Of a stretch of 64,000 nucleotides of DNA, positions 34,249 to 43,700 are shown piece by piece. Every line of letters starts with the position of its first letter. Within the stretch, counting starts at the first letter, position 1. The position numbers and the translations under genes were made by a program. The stretch lies in the NCBI RefSeq assembly GCF_009933335.1, contig NZ_MAEL01000054.1, positions 248,001-312,000 on the forward strand, given 5' to 3'. This DNA comes from Candidatus Enterococcus willemsii. GTDB taxonomy: Bacteria; Bacillota; Bacilli; Lactobacillales; Enterococcaceae. The notes under the pieces are model-generated. The model had not been told where the DNA came from. It searched no databases and saw only the letters and a program-made list of their open reading frames with translations.

Positions 34249-34578
34249 ATGAAATTAGTTATGGCGATTGTACAAGACAAGGACAGTAACCGATTGGCAA
34301 ATGAATTTGTTGATGCAAACATTCGAGCAACAAAATTATCATCAACAGGTGGCTTTTTAAAAGCAGGAAACAGCACGTTTATTATCGGAATTGAAGATGA
34401 ACGAGTGGATGAAGCATTGGAACTAATCAAGAAAACATGTCAATCAAGAAAACAATACGTATCTACACCAATGACTTTAGATGTGTCATTAGACGGACAA
34501 GTACCTTATCCTGTTGAAGTTGAAGTTGGTGGTTCAACCGTATTCGTTTTACCAGTTGAAGGGTTTCATCAATATTAA
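34249..34578 (+). CDS. darA: Cyclic-di-AMP receptor, PII-like (DarA/PstA)
   Basis: This 109-residue PII-like protein has MKLVMAIVQDKDSNRLANEFVDANIRATKLSSTGGFLKAGNSTFIIGIED and ends with VGGSTVFVLPVEGFHQY. This matches the DarA/PstA (formerly DUF970) proteins that bind cyclic di-AMP as trimers. The conserved TKLSSTGGFL loop contributes to the nucleotide site in known structures. Its location between tmk and holB is the classical Firmicute context. Its downstream target is not established. Confidence 0.94.
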   Translation: MKLVMAIVQDKDSNRLANEFVDANIRATKLSSTGGFLKAGNSTFIIGIEDERVDEALELIKKTCQSRKQYVSTPMTLDVSLDGQVPYPVEVEVGGSTVFVLPVEGFHQY

Positions 34579-34589
34579 GGAGGATTCTT

Positions 34590-35516
34590 ATGGAGGAAGG
34601 TACATTTTTAGCTGAATACCAACCCCTAGTCTACTCTCAAATGAAAAAAAATGTTGAGCATGAGCGTTTGGCTCATGCTTATCTTTTTGAAGGCGATAGT
34701 GGTACAGGTAAACATGAAATGAGTATCTGGTTAGCGAAGCGTCTTTTTTGTGAAGCGGAAGAAAAGCCTTGCAATCAATGCATTAATTGTTTGCGAATCG
34801 AGATGGGGGAACATCCCAATGTTCGAACAGTAGCACCCGATGGCCAAACCATTAAAGTGGATCAAATTCGTCAATTACAAGCAGAATTTTCTAAAAGCGG
34901 ATTTGAAACTAGACAGCAAGTCTTTATCATTCAGCAAGCAGAAAAAATGAATATCAGTGCAGCCAATAGTTTATTAAAATTTTTAGAAGAGCCTACAGGG
35001 AGTTTTTTAGCTATTTTGGAAACCAATGCCTTAGGACGAATTTTACCGACGATTCAATCACGCTGCCAAGTGATTCATTTTTCACCACTGCCAAAAGAAA
35101 AGTTACAAGAAAGATTGCAAAAAGACGGAATAACACCTCAAACTGCTGAACTTCTGACGAGTCTAACAAATAGTTATGACAAAGCAGTTGAAATCTCTCA
35201 TGATGAATGGTTTAATGGTGCTAAGGATATTGTTTTAAAATGGTTTGAATACTTAAAGAAGAATGATCCACAAAGTTTTATTTTTGTACAAAAAAGACTG
35301 CTAACTATTGCGAAGGAAAAATCGCAACAACGATTAATTTTAGCGATATTGTTGTTTTATTTTCAACGAGAGCGCAATCAATTTTTAGTACAAAAGATAC
35401 AAGTAGATGGGATTAATCGGAATTTAGAGCTAATCTTGCAAGCGCAACAAAAATTAGATGCCAATGTCTCATTTCAAGGCGTAGCAGAGCAGCTTGTGTT
35501 ACGAATCATACAATAA
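34590..35516 (+). CDS. holB: DNA polymerase III subunit delta'
   Basis: This 308-residue clamp-loader protein has RLAHAYLFEGDSGTGKHEMSIWLAKRLFC at the N-terminus, a CNQCINC cysteine module, VDQIRQLQAEFSKSGFETRQQVFIIQQAEKMNISAANSLLKFLEEP, and TIQSRCQVIHFSPL with the SRC motif that supplies the arginine finger. With DnaX and HolA it loads the beta clamp. AAGGAGG precedes the ATG, 11 bp after darA. Confidence 0.95.
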   Translation: MEEGTFLAEYQPLVYSQMKKNVEHERLAHAYLFEGDSGTGKHEMSIWLAKRLFCEAEEKPCNQCINCLRIEMGEHPNVRTVAPDGQTIKVDQIRQLQAEFSKSGFETRQQVFIIQQAEKMNISAANSLLKFLEEPTGSFLAILETNALGRILPTIQSRCQVIHFSPLPKEKLQERLQKDGITPQTAELLTSLTNSYDKAVEISHDEWFNGAKDIVLKWFEYLKKNDPQSFIFVQKRLLTIAKEKSQQRLILAILLFYFQRERNQFLVQKIQVDGINRNLELILQAQQKLDANVSFQGVAEQLVLRIIQ

Positions 35517-35545
35517 AATGACATCCATCAGAAAGGAGGAGACAC

Positions 35546-36376
35546 ATGGTAAAAGTAGTGGGCATTCGTTATCGTCAAGCCGGGCGAATCTATTATTTTT
35601 CTCCGGGTGAAACTGAATTTTTATATGATGATAAGGTCTTGGTGGAGTCTCAACAAGCAAAATATATAGCAACGGTCGCTATTCCGAATAAAGAAATGGC
35701 AGAAGAAGATTTACCAGATGACTTAAAACCGGTGCTTCATAAAGCAACCGAAGCAGAGTTACAACAAGATGAACAAAATAAACAAGATGCCAAAGAAGCA
35801 TTGCAAATTGGTAAGAAAAAAATTCGTGAACATCAATTAGAAATGAAATTAGTTGATGTCGAATATACATTTGACCGCAGTAAAATGATTTTCCAGTTTA
35901 CTGCTGATGGACGGATTGATTTCCGTGAATTGGTTAAAGATTTAGCGAGTATTTTCCGTACCCGTATTGAATTACGACAAATTGGTGTGCGTGATGAAGC
36001 CAAAATTTTAGGTGGGATTGGTCCTTGTGGGCGTCAATTATGCTGCTCAACCTTCTTAGGTGATTTCGTCCCCGTTTCAATTAAAATGGCAAAAGATCAA
36101 GGTTTATCACTAAATCCAACAAAAATTTCTGGCTTATGTGGTCGATTAATGTGTTGTTTGAATTATGAGAACGATGCTTATGAAGAAGCAAAACGAGAAT
36201 TACCAGATTTTGGTACAGAAGTTCAAACGCCTGATGGTAAAGGTCGTGTGATTGGTTTAAACATGCTAAGTCGTGTCATCAAAGTTCGTTTGTTTGGTAA
36301 AGAAACGCCTGTTGAGTATGACTATGAAGAATTACAAGAAACTGCCAAAGCAGGTGAAACTGATGTCAATGGATAA
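35546..36376 (+). CDS. ricT: RicT (YaaT), PSP1-domain RNA maturation factor
   Basis: This 276-residue PSP1-domain protein has [43 protein letters not shown], and the cysteine-rich segment [19 protein letters not shown] ... [15 protein letters not shown]. The cysteines ligate Fe-S clusters in the RicAFT complex of Bacillus, which promotes RNase Y-dependent mRNA maturation. AAAGGAGGAG precedes the ATG. Its 3' end overlaps the yabA start. Confidence 0.93.
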   Translation: MVKVVGIRYRQAGRIYYFSPGETEFLYDDKVLVESQQAKYIATVAIPNKEMAEEDLPDDLKPVLHKATEAELQQDEQNKQDAKEALQIGKKKIREHQLEMKLVDVEYTFDRSKMIFQFTADGRIDFRELVKDLASIFRTRIELRQIGVRDEAKILGGIGPCGRQLCCSTFLGDFVPVSIKMAKDQGLSLNPTKISGLCGRLMCCLNYENDAYEEAKRELPDFGTEVQTPDGKGRVIGLNMLSRVIKVRLFGKETPVEYDYEELQETAKAGETDVNG

Positions 36377-36713
36377 GCGTTCTTTATATGACGGTCTGAA
36401 TGACTTTGAAAATGATTTAAAACGTTTATTGGATAATTTGGCTGAAATGAAAAATTCGCTACAAGAAGTAGTCGAAAAAAATGCCACGTTAGAATTGGAA
36501 AATCAACGTCTGCGTGAACATATTCGTGAACTAAATCAAGTGGATCAACCTTCTGAAAAAGTGAAACAAGAATTATCGCAATCGCGCATGAATTTAGAAA
36601 AAATTTACGAAGAAGGCTTCCACGTATGCTATGATTCGTATGGTTCAAGACGAGAGTATGACGAACCTTGTGCTTTTTGTTTAGAAGTCATTTATCGTGA
36701 AAGCGGAAGTTAG
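36363..36713 (+). CDS. yabA: Replication initiation control protein YabA
   Basis: This 116-residue protein has an N-terminal leucine-rich coiled coil ([47 protein letters not shown] is one long heptad region). Its C-terminal zinc module has His-Cys and CAFC ([17 protein letters not shown]). YabA bridges DnaA and the beta clamp DnaN and restrains re-initiation. The reading frame opens well inside ricT. The ATG at 36,363, behind AGGTGA, fits best, with 36,369 as the alternative. Confidence 0.93.
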   Translation: MSMDKRSLYDGLNDFENDLKRLLDNLAEMKNSLQEVVEKNATLELENQRLREHIRELNQVDQPSEKVKQELSQSRMNLEKIYEEGFHVCYDSYGSRREYDEPCAFCLEVIYRESGS

Positions 36714-36717
36714 AGAT

Positions 36718-36748
36718 AAAGACTGGCAAATTATTGTCCAGTCTTTTT
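36718..36748 (+). terminator. Terminator after yabA
   Basis: AAAGACTGG / CCAGTCTTT with an 11-nt loop and T-run. rsmI follows closely, so read-through is possible. Confidence 0.75.
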
Positions 36749-36765
36749 GTTGAGGAGTGACATAA

Positions 36766-37623
36766 TTGAAAAAACAACGCAGTTTTAAAGAGCAAAAGGG
36801 GACACTGTATCTCGTGCCGACACCGATTGGTAATTTGGAAGACATGACTTTTCGTAGTGTGAAAACATTGCGAGAAGTCCAGTTAATTGCCAGCGAGGAT
36901 ACACGTAATACGCAGAAGTTATTGAATCATTTTGAGATTACTGTTCCTCAAAAAAGTTTACACGAACACAATTACAAAGAACGAATTCCACAATTAATCA
37001 CGTTGCTAAAAGACGGAAAAAATATTGCCCAAGTTAGTGATGCAGGGATGCCTTCCATTAGTGATCCGGGTCATGAATTGGTCGTTGCGTGTATTGAAGA
37101 AGACATTCCAGTGGTGTCGCTGCCTGGCGCAACAGCTGGTCTAACAGCCTTAATTGCTTCTGGGTTAGTGCCACAGCCAAATTATTTTTATGGTTTCTTA
37201 GCACGTAAGAAAAAAGAGCAGATACAAGAGTTAACTGAACTAATGTACCAATCAGCAACGATGATTTTTTATGAGTCACCCTATCGTTTAGGTGCGACGA
37301 TTCGTAATATGGTTGAGGTTTTTGGTCCGAATCGTCAAGCAGTTATTTGCCGAGAATTAACCAAGATTCATGAAGAATATTTACGAGGAACCTTGCAAGA
37401 ATTAGCGGAGTATTTAGCTGAAACAAGCGTGAAAGGTGAATGTTGCTTAATGGTCGAAGGAAGTGCAGAATCTGCTCCTGAAGAAGACGAAGGAACTTTA
37501 ATGGAACAAATCGAAGCCTTATTAACCACAGGAATCAAACCGAATGATGCGATTAAAGAAGTTGCCAAAAAAAATGGATTAAAAAAACAAATCGTTTATA
37601 ATGAGTTTCACGGCATTCATTAG
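36766..37623 (+). CDS. rsmI: 16S rRNA (cytidine(1402)-2'-O)-methyltransferase
   Basis: This 285-residue SAM-dependent tetrapyrrole-methylase-fold protein has GTLYLVPTPIGNLEDMTFR, the SEDTRNTQKLLNHF motif, SDAGMPSISDPGHELV, LPGATAGLTALIASGL and FYESPYRL. RsmI methylates the ribose of C1402 in the decoding centre. A TTG start at 36,766 is supported by GAGGAG with 8 nt spacing. It follows yabA as in other lactobacilli and enterococci. Confidence 0.96.
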   Translation: MKKQRSFKEQKGTLYLVPTPIGNLEDMTFRSVKTLREVQLIASEDTRNTQKLLNHFEITVPQKSLHEHNYKERIPQLITLLKDGKNIAQVSDAGMPSISDPGHELVVACIEEDIPVVSLPGATAGLTALIASGLVPQPNYFYGFLARKKKEQIQELTELMYQSATMIFYESPYRLGATIRNMVEVFGPNRQAVICRELTKIHEEYLRGTLQELAEYLAETSVKGECCLMVEGSAESAPEEDEGTLMEQIEALLTTGIKPNDAIKEVAKKNGLKKQIVYNEFHGIH

Positions 37624-37649
37624 AAGAAAAAACAATAACTCCGCAAAAT

Positions 37650-37696
37650 AAAACCTTATGCAGCTATTTTCAAAACAGCTTGTATAAGGTTTTTTA
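37650..37696 (+). terminator. Terminator after rsmI
   Basis: Outer stem AAAACCTTAT / ATAAGGTTTT with an inner CAGCT-type pairing, followed by T6. Confidence 0.8.
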
Positions 37697-37749
37697 TTAT
37701 GAAAAAAGCGACTATTCATTTTAGTTAACGTCAAAGTAAATGTGAATAC

Positions 37750-37779
37750 TTGTAGGGGAACGTTCGTTTGTATTATAAT
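37750..37779 (+). promoter_or_regulatory. dinB promoter with an embedded LexA-box-like site
   Basis: -35 TTGTAG (37,750-37,755), 18 nt, -10 TATAAT (37,774-37,779). The spacer contains GAACGTTCGTTT (37,758-37,769), close to the Gram-positive LexA box GAAC-N4-GTTC. SOS control of dinB is likely. Confidence 0.6.
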
Positions 37780-37798
37780 GTAGTTGAGGTGATAACTG

Positions 37799-38929
37799 AT
37801 GACGGGCTTACAATTTCCTTTAAAAAATGATACATCACGTAAAATAATTCATATTGACATGGACGCTTTTTTTGCATCAGTAGAAGAACGCGACAATCCA
37901 GAGTTAGCTAAGAAACCGTTGGTAATTGCTCGTCATCCACGAGATACTGGGGGGCGTGGCGTCGTGACCACTGCTAATTATTTGGCTCGACAATATGGGA
38001 TTCACTCTGCGATGAGTGCACAAAAAGCGTTTGAATTATGTCCTCAAGCTCATTTTATGCCAGGAAATTATCATAAGTATCGGGAAATTTCAGAGAAAGT
38101 CCGAGAAATTTTCCAACGTTATACGGAGGTCATTGAACCAGTGTCGATTGATGAAGCCTATTTAGACGTGACTGAAAATAAAATTAATAGTACATCAGCT
38201 ATCAAAATTGCAAAACTGATTCAGCATGATATCTGGAAAGAAGTGCATCTGACATGTTCGGCAGGTGTGAGTTACAATAAATTTTTAGCTAAATTAGCCT
38301 CTGATTTTGAGAAACCACGTGGCTTAACTGTGGTTACACCAGAAAATGCTCAGCGTTTTTTAGTCAATTTACCAATTGAAAAATTTCACGGTGTGGGGAA
38401 AAAGACCGTACCAAAAATGCATGAATTAGGTATCTTTACTGGACAAGAGTTATATGAAAAATCTGAGATGGAACTAATTCAATCGTTTGGAAAAATGGGG
38501 TACTCCTTGTATCGAAAAGTCCGAGGGATACACAACTCACCAGTAAGTGTTACGCGTGAACGCAAGTCTGTTGGTAAAGAACATACTTATGGTCAAGTGT
38601 TACGGACTGAGGAAGCTTGTTTGACCCAATTACGTAGACTATCAGAAGAAGTTGCGGAGAGTTTAAAACGGGTACAAAAACATGGAAAAACAGTCGTGCT
38701 AAAAGTTCGTTATGCCGATTATACCACCATCACGAAACGAACAACCCTAAGACAATATGTACACAAAAAAGAAGATATTTTTTCACAGGCAAGTTTGATT
38801 TGGGAAGAAATTATGGGAATTGAGAAAGGCATTCGCTTGTTGGGGGTAACTGTGACAAACTTGGATCCATTGACTTATGAAAATATTGTTTTACCTTTAT
38901 GGGAAATTGGAGACCCTTATAAAGAATAA
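37799..38929 (+). CDS. dinB: DNA polymerase IV (Y-family)
   Basis: This 376-residue translesion polymerase has the catalytic motifs IIHIDMDAFFASVEERDNPEL and EPVSIDEAYLDVT. It also has TCSAGVSYNKFLAKLASDFEKPRGL, a helix-hairpin-helix FHGVGKKTVPKMHELGI, and a little-finger domain with RKSVGKEHTYG. GAGGTGATAACTG precedes the ATG. A LexA-like site in the promoter fits damage induction. It is the last housekeeping gene before the adhesin islet. Confidence 0.96.
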   Translation: MTGLQFPLKNDTSRKIIHIDMDAFFASVEERDNPELAKKPLVIARHPRDTGGRGVVTTANYLARQYGIHSAMSAQKAFELCPQAHFMPGNYHKYREISEKVREIFQRYTEVIEPVSIDEAYLDVTENKINSTSAIKIAKLIQHDIWKEVHLTCSAGVSYNKFLAKLASDFEKPRGLTVVTPENAQRFLVNLPIEKFHGVGKKTVPKMHELGIFTGQELYEKSEMELIQSFGKMGYSLYRKVRGIHNSPVSVTRERKSVGKEHTYGQVLRTEEACLTQLRRLSEEVAESLKRVQKHGKTVVLKVRYADYTTITKRTTLRQYVHKKEDIFSQASLIWEEIMGIEKGIRLLGVTVTNLDPLTYENIVLPLWEIGDPYKE

Positions 38930-38968
38930 AAGTTGAGGACAACAAAAGCGTTGGTCTCAACTTTTTTT
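38928..38968. terminator. Bidirectional terminator between dinB and the first Mga-like gene
   Basis: Outer stem AAAAGTTGAG / CTCAACTTTT with inner CAAC / GTTG, then T7. Confidence 0.85.
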
Positions 38969-40388
38969 AGTCTAATACGATTCTTTGAATGGCCTGATCA
39001 ATTGTCGTTAAATCTTGCTTGGTTAGCTGAATACTTGTCATGACAAAAGTTTGATGTACAGCTAATTTTTCTCGATAATTAATCGTGCCAATAATTACAT
39101 CAGCTTCTTGAGGGGTGGAAACCAACTGTACGTGATACTTATTTGAAAAGTGTAGAGCAACGGTATCTTTGATACGATGCAATGACAATGCCGTTAAGTC
39201 AGTAAATATAAAAAGTTTGATTTTAGGTAAAAAATAACGCAAAGGTAAACAATATTCACACAATAAAAAACTTTGTGTCTCGAAATAAGCATCATTCCAT
39301 GAAGTTGCTTGCACGAAAGCGGTCCAAAATTTCTGGAATTGTTGGAAATAATAAGGCTGTGTTCGAGCCAGTTGGGAAAAGTCAACTGCAGGAAAAGCAG
39401 CTAGTAATGTCTGATCCACTTCGAAAAAGAAACTGGAAAAGTAACGCTTCAAAAAATTCTCATATAAAAAAGAACGATTGCTGTTGTCAAAGGGGCGAAA
39501 ATAGTTCTCAAAGAGGGTAATCCATTGATTGAATGCCGCGTCGATTTCTTTGACAGATAAATTTGAAACATCAATCGGAATATCAAAATTGGCCAAGTTA
39601 GAATTATAAGCAGTTAACAATAGAAATTTCCACTCATCTTCTTCCCATGAAGCTAATACTTCAGGTTTTTCGGGGAAGAGAAGATCATTTAGATGTGGGA
39701 AATTTTCTTTGTCGAAACAAATAGGCGACTGTTGGTCAATTGCTTGTTGACTGACGAACAACAGGAGCGCAAATACTTCTGTTTCTGTTTGACGAAAGGC
39801 TAATTTTAAATGCTGAGCAATTGCTTTTGTTTGTTCAAGGTAGGTATCGTGGGCATTGAGCCAATAAATATTTGATAGTTGGCGATGGACAATATAGAGA
39901 AAAATAAAAGTAAAACAACGAATTGTTGATTCTGCGCCAGTTATTTTCAATGTTTGCGATAACGTGATATGTAGACCATATTTGTTTAAATAACTATTAA
40001 TTTCTTTTATTTTTCTTTGTAAAGTCGATAAACTGATGAAATGTTCGCGACAAAAATCAGAAGTTGATAAGGTACGCTTAAATAAAATTTTTTGATAAAT
40101 GCTAAAAGCTAAATCTTGAGAGGCGATAAAATCCAATAATTTCTGCATATTTTCAGAATGACGGACTAATTTAATACCGCGATGGCGATTGATTACTAAT
40201 TCAACTTCTTTATTTGGGTAGCAACGCATAATAATATCTTGTAAATCCTTACATATTTTTTGAACTTGTCCCAGTGTAGAATATCCTAATGTTTCCAATA
40301 ATTGGTTGCTTGGAATGTAATCAACTTGTTCGTCTAAATGCCGAAGAATATCACGCATCATCCAAATTGATGGGGTAAAACCAAACAT
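38967..40388 (-). CDS. Mga-like helix-turn-helix regulator, left flank of the adhesin
   Basis: This 473-residue protein has the Mga/PRD-regulator layout. An N-terminal helix-turn-helix pair includes FCREHFISLSTLQRKIKEINSYLNKYGLHITLSQTLKITG. A large helical middle (PRD-like) follows, then a C-terminal EIIB-like fold (KLFIFTDLTALSLHRIKDTV ... VQLVSTPQEADVIIGTI). It is a clear paralogue of the gene at 46,008. For example, ISLSTLQRKIKEIN here corresponds to ISLSTLRRKVKEIN there. Transcribed away from the adhesin gene, it is a likely activator or repressor of it. The signal is unknown. Confidence 0.88.
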   Translation of the reverse strand: MFGFTPSIWMMRDILRHLDEQVDYIPSNQLLETLGYSTLGQVQKICKDLQDIIMRCYPNKEVELVINRHRGIKLVRHSENMQKLLDFIASQDLAFSIYQKILFKRTLSTSDFCREHFISLSTLQRKIKEINSYLNKYGLHITLSQTLKITGAESTIRCFTFIFLYIVHRQLSNIYWLNAHDTYLEQTKAIAQHLKLAFRQTETEVFALLLFVSQQAIDQQSPICFDKENFPHLNDLLFPEKPEVLASWEEDEWKFLLLTAYNSNLANFDIPIDVSNLSVKEIDAAFNQWITLFENYFRPFDNSNRSFLYENFLKRYFSSFFFEVDQTLLAAFPAVDFSQLARTQPYYFQQFQKFWTAFVQATSWNDAYFETQSFLLCEYCLPLRYFLPKIKLFIFTDLTALSLHRIKDTVALHFSNKYHVQLVSTPQEADVIIGTINYREKLAVHQTFVMTSIQLTKQDLTTIDQAIQRIVLD

Positions 40389-40448
40389 AAATAATTCACT
40401 TCCTTTATTGTAGAAAACTTAAATTTAATCAAGTTTTGCTAATTTGTC

Positions 40449-40463
40449 AATATTCAGAAAAAT
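40449..40463. promoter_or_regulatory. CodY-box-like sequence in the adhesin upstream region
   Basis: AATATTCAGAAAAAT matches AATTTTCWGAAAATT at 13 of 15 positions. Confidence 0.35.
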
Positions 40464-40700
40464 ACTCATCGCAAGTGGTTTTTAGAGTGCTGAATAGGTT
40501 GTTATTAATAAATTTGAATTAAACGGTTGTTTTGTTCTTTTTTTTTCCTTTTTTACTATTGAAATAAACAATTATGTACCAAAAAGGGAGAAAGAGAAGC
40601 CGTTTCGTAGTTTAAATTACCCCTACTCATTATTCATTGATTAGAATACGATTTAATGAAGATAACAAAAAATGTTTTGACCGCATAGAATAAAAATATA

Positions 40701-40728
40701 GTTAGGTAAAAAAGATGCATTGCCTAAC
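40701..40728 (+). promoter_or_regulatory. Hairpin in the adhesin 5' leader
   Basis: 9-bp stem GTTAGGTAA / TTGCCTAAC (one G-U pair, 10-nt loop), 19 bp upstream of the GTGGAGGG ribosome site. It is not followed by a U-run. Confidence 0.5.
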
Positions 40729-40762
40729 GGACAAGAACAACTGAAAAGTGGAGGGATTTATC

Positions 40763-43700
40763 ATGAAAAAAAACAAAAATCAATGGCTACGAAAAATACC
40801 AACGATTTTAGCAATTGGCTTGTTATGTTTACAAATTATGGTACCAGCTGGCATCGTATTAGCAGAAGCACGTACCAAAGATTCGACTACACAGCAAGTA
40901 GTGACTGAATCAACAGTAAATTCTACGACACAAAGTACAGTACTGGAATCATCTATTCCTACAGTGTCTTCAACAAGCAGTTCACAAGCGATAACGACAC
41001 CAACTACTGAAAGTGAAGAAACACATCCAAGTAGCGAAGCAGAGTCGTCGGACGAGGATCCTGACCCTGTCACAACAAATACGAGTACAGAAGAAAGTAC
41101 AACAAGTACACAAGAAGAGACGAAAAAAATAAATCTACAACGAGCTGCATTAAATATCCGCTCTTTATTTGAGGGGACAGATACTTTTCTATCAGATGTG
41201 AATATTGAGGTTTTTGATGGGAATAAAAAGATAGATTATGAAAATGAGACAGTTCCTGCTGATGCAACGATTCGTATTAATTACACTTGGCGAATTCCAC
41301 AGCATCTACTGGATGATAAATTACTACAAGCTGGTGACTATTATGAAACAGATTTACCAGGAAATCTCGTGTTGACGCCACAATCAGGGGAGTTGAAAAG
41401 TACAGCGGGTGTGGTTTATGGAACGTATACAATTGGAGCAGACCGCAAAGTTCGCTGGACATTCAATGATCGAATCGAAAAAGAAAATGATATTCATGGG
41501 ACTGTTTATTATGCGGAGCAGTTGAATGATGAGGCTACAGCAGGGGAAAATATTATTCGAATTCCTGTTGATGGTGGATTTAAAGAAATAAAAATTATTG
41601 TTCGCCCGAACGGAGGCAATTCGATTAGCAAGTTAGGGACGAAAGGTTCAGATAATCAAACAATTCATTGGGAAGTGTCAATTAATACTAATTTGGAGAC
41701 TTTGAAACATGCGACAGTTACTGATCCTTTACCAGCAGGTACTACTTTGAAGAAACTGACCGTTTATCCACAAACAGTCAATTTAAAAGGGGAAGTGGTT
41801 GCAACAGGAAATGAATTAATTGAAGGCGCTGACTACACGATAAATGGAGATGTCGTAACTTTTATTGGAAAATATGCCAATACAAATCAATCATTCAAAC
41901 TTGTTTATGAAACGACAATTGAAGATGAAAAAATACCATTTGAAGGTGGTAAGATCACTTTTAATAATATTGCTACCTTGAAAAATGGTGACGAGACGCA
42001 TTCAGCAGATGCAAGTATTACGACAGAATATGGAAAGTTAATTGAGAAATCAAATCCAAGTCGATCACAATCAGCCAATGGTCATGTCTATAAATGGAAA
42101 ATTAAATATAATTATGGCTACAAAAAATTACCAGTAAATTCTTGGGTCAAAGATACTTTGCAAGGAGATAATTTGGCTTTTATTCAAGATTCCGTAGTTA
42201 TTCAAACGGTTGATGGCACAACTTTAGTCAAAGGGACGGATTATAAAGTTGTGTTTAATGGGAAAGAAATGACTATCACTTTCTTAAACGAACTAACAAC
42301 AGCGGTAAATATTGAGTATCGAACCAGTGTTGTCGGTGTAGTGGATGATGATTTCAAAGAGACGATGATAAAAAACAGTGCAGAGACAACAGGTGGCTAC
42401 AAAGATGAAGGTCGAGGCACAATTGATATCAATGGCGTCGTAAAAGATGCAACAGTTAATTATGACACACGTAAGATTAATTGGACGATTGAAGTGAATA
42501 CCTTTAAATATGAGATGCATAATTGGCATTTGGAAGATACTATGTCAGAAGGATTGATTTTTAATAAAGATAGTCTGGTTATTCACGAAAAAAATGGTGC
42601 AGCTTTGGTACTGGGAACGGATTATGAATTTGTAGGCGAACCCACAGATACAACGTTCCGTGTACGCTTTATTGGTGATTTGGCTAAAGGAACAAATCAT
42701 ACGTATGTTATCACTTATGCGACCGACTTTGCCAGATACAAAGATAAATTTACGAATACAGCTATTTCTCATTGGCAAGATGCATCCGGTAAAGACTATA
42801 AAAATACGCGTACTAAAGAGCAGAAGGTAACAACACCTTATGTATTAGATGCTTCTAAAGGTGGCGAATACAATGCACAAACGAAAACTATTAAGTGGAC
42901 AACGATTGTGAATTACAACCAAGATGTCCTAAAAAATGCGTCTATTACTGATCCAATTATCGGTAACGATCAAGTCTATGTAGCAAACAGCGCAAAAGTC
43001 TATGAAGTCACAATTCATTCGGACGGTTCTGTTACCTTGGGACAGGAAGTACCAAATATTACAAGTGAGGAAAATCAAGTAATTACAGCTAATTTACCAG
43101 AAGGCTCAACAAAAGCGTATGCTCTTGTTTTTGAAACGAGTTTAGATGGGAAAGTCATTAAAGCGGATGCTTATAAAAATGAAGCAAGTTATGTCAATCA
43201 TGCACGTAGTCAAAAAGTTAATGCTTCAGTCAAAGCAGCTAATGGCGGTTCATTTGCAACGAAAAGTGGTAAGCAAGATGCAACGAATGGTAATTATGCG
43301 AATTGGTCGGTTGTTATTAATCCATCACAATCAACTTTGACCGATGTAACTATCACCGATGAACCTTCAACGAATCAAGTATTGGATCAATCTTCCTTTA
43401 TCATTTACGGCACAACTGTCAGTACCGATGGTAAAATTACCAAAGATGTAAGTAAAATATTACAAAAAGACCGGGACTATACCATTTCCGTACAAACAAA
43501 TAATGAGACTGGTCAACAAGTATCAACGATTAAGTTACTAGGGACAATTAAGACAGCATATATCTTAGAATACCGTTCATTAATTAATTCAGATTTATTA
43601 AATGATACTGTTTCAAATAAATTAGCGATTAAAGGTGTTAATGAAGAAACAGTTGAAGAAGAAGCGCAGGGTTCAACCAAAGTCATTGTTTCTGGAGGTA

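Larger units (their letters stand above)
40389..40762. other. 374-bp divergent intergenic region upstream of the adhesin
   Basis: No gene is visible. It is AT-rich and contains a CodY-like box at 40,449-40,463 and a T-rich tract near 40,530-40,555. A poor promoter candidate follows (TTGACC at 40,677-40,682 with TATAGT at 40,697-40,702, spacing only 14), then a 5'-UTR hairpin at 40,701-40,728. Regulator binding by one or both flanking Mga-like proteins is expected here. Confidence 0.6.

Noticed and set aside
38967-40388. The two Mga-like regulators as BglG-type antiterminators
   Set aside because: They lack an RNA-binding CAT domain and begin with DNA-binding helix-turn-helix regions, so Mga-like transcription factor is the better call.
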